In this document: positions 63,755-64,000 of the stretch, piece after piece | Numbering within the stretch: position 1 is the stretch's first letter | Layout of the letters: each line of letters begins with the position of its first letter | Assembly (NCBI GenBank): GCA_964564545.1 | Contig: CAZMBP010000026.1 | Coordinates: 1-64,000, forward strand | Origin: CAJQQY01 sp964564545 | GTDB taxonomy: Bacteria > Bacteroidota > Bacteroidia > Chitinophagales > Saprospiraceae | Length of the DNA stretch: 64,000 nucleotides | Reading direction: 5' to 3' | Program-made: the position numbers and the translations under genes | The notes under the pieces: model-generated | The model's input: only the letters and a program-made list of their open reading frames with translations | Databases searched by the model: none | Told to the model about the DNA's origin: nothing

Positions 63755-64000
63755 GTGGCTCCAACGAAACAAAAATCTGTATCTCAATTAAAAAGAACTC
63801 GACAAGTTGTTGCAGTTCTAGCTAAATATGGATTCGAAGATGTGATTACTCATCCTCCTTTGAATCGTTTGATCCCTCCTTCCGAAAGATTAATCCCTAG
63901 ACGTAAAGGCAAATCTATAACAACGTATTCACGTTACGAAAGAATAAGAATGGTCTGTGAGGAGCTAGGAACCACCTTTATCAAATTTGCTCAAATCGCA
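63755..64000 (+). CDS. AarF/ABC1/UbiB-family kinase-like protein, N-terminal part (cut by window)
   Basis: From a GTG at 63755 the frame reads VAPTKQKSVSQLKRTRQVVA then 'VLAKYGFEDVITHPPLNRLIPP', with 'RIRMVCEELGTTFIKFAQIA' at the window end. This matches the start of ABC1/AarF atypical kinases, where LGxTFIKFGQ is conserved. Such proteins act in quinone biosynthesis or lipid metabolism. An ATG at 63710 is in frame but lies in the loop of the terminator hairpin. The 3' end is outside the window. Confidence 0.72.
   Translation, partial: MAPTKQKSVSQLKRTRQVVAVLAKYGFEDVITHPPLNRLIPPSERLIPRRKGKSITTYSRYERIRMVCEELGTTFIKFAQIA

Noticed and set aside
1..64000. CRISPR arrays, prophage, insertion sequences, toxin-antitoxin or restriction systems
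   Set aside because: I found no regular spacer-repeat array and no transposase, integrase, Cas, toxin or methylase/restriction gene among the supported frames.

Overview
The window looks like a chromosomal segment of an AT-rich member of the Bacteroidota. The evidence is the set of lineage-typical genes (OstA-like protein, DUF4293, an ExbB/ExbD/ExbD cluster, SPOR proteins, a GlmU-like nucleotidyltransferase, type B L31, DUF4836 and DUF6629 families), near absence of Shine-Dalgarno sequences, promoters of the TAnnTTTG type, and a tmRNA tag ending in AMAA. I see no phage, transposase, plasmid or CRISPR genes. Genus cannot be assigned from what I can see.

Layout. 1-9 kb: outer-membrane/LPS-type OstA protein (cut by the window edge), an FAD oxidoreductase, DUF4293, a TonB-type energising operon (exbB, membrane protein, two exbD), tRNA-Ser(GGA), TatD nuclease, CDF transporter and RNase HI. 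9-17 kb: DUF4114 lipoprotein, HTTM membrane protein, and a LytTR regulator with a large soluble hybrid histidine kinase. 17.4-27.5 kb: a minus-strand exopolysaccharide locus with a UDP-sugar dehydrogenase, TolC-like and HlyD-like export proteins, a zinc-ribbon (TackOD1-like) protein with a degenerate GGDEF domain, a membrane glycosyltransferase and a small membrane protein. Upstream of it a tandem duplication has left a chimeric dehydrogenase/SPOR pseudogene. 27.5-46.4 kb: AddA-like helicase, OmpA protein, VOC protein, CNNM protein, a structured small RNA, sugar phosphotransferase, lipoproteins, Gfo/Idh oxidoreductase, DUF4836 protein, YfiT, SPOR protein, manA and pgi. 46.4-54.9 kb: YraN, L31, GlmU-like protein, a SAM-dependent enzyme with no normal start codon, two related TPR membrane proteins around a DHFR-like gene, metG and tmRNA. 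54.9-64 kb: a group of small membrane proteins, a PAS histidine kinase, PEP synthase, DUF6629, ZIP transporter, a coiled-coil protein and the start of an AarF/UbiB kinase.

Two systems stand out. First, the 17.6-25 kb locus reads as a synthase-dependent polysaccharide machine that uses a HlyD/TolC-like conduit. Its TackOD1-like protein keeps an RxxD c-di-GMP inhibitory-site motif exactly five residues before a destroyed GGDEF signature, which suggests a PelD-like second-messenger receptor built on a different scaffold. Second, the intergenic regions from 55.6 to 63.0 kb carry ten copies of an FNR/CRP-like palindrome (TGAY-N4-ATCA and close variants), often one per divergent promoter, which suggests an oxygen- or redox-controlled regulon around ppsA, a PAS kinase and a ZIP transporter.

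Many intergenic repeats are present: two inverted 27-bp copies beside a terminator, long perfect dyads at 30.85 and 60.76 kb, and a 7-bp-period ACGTTNN array at 46.45 kb. A strong small-RNA candidate with its own promoter and terminator lies at 34.1-34.3 kb.
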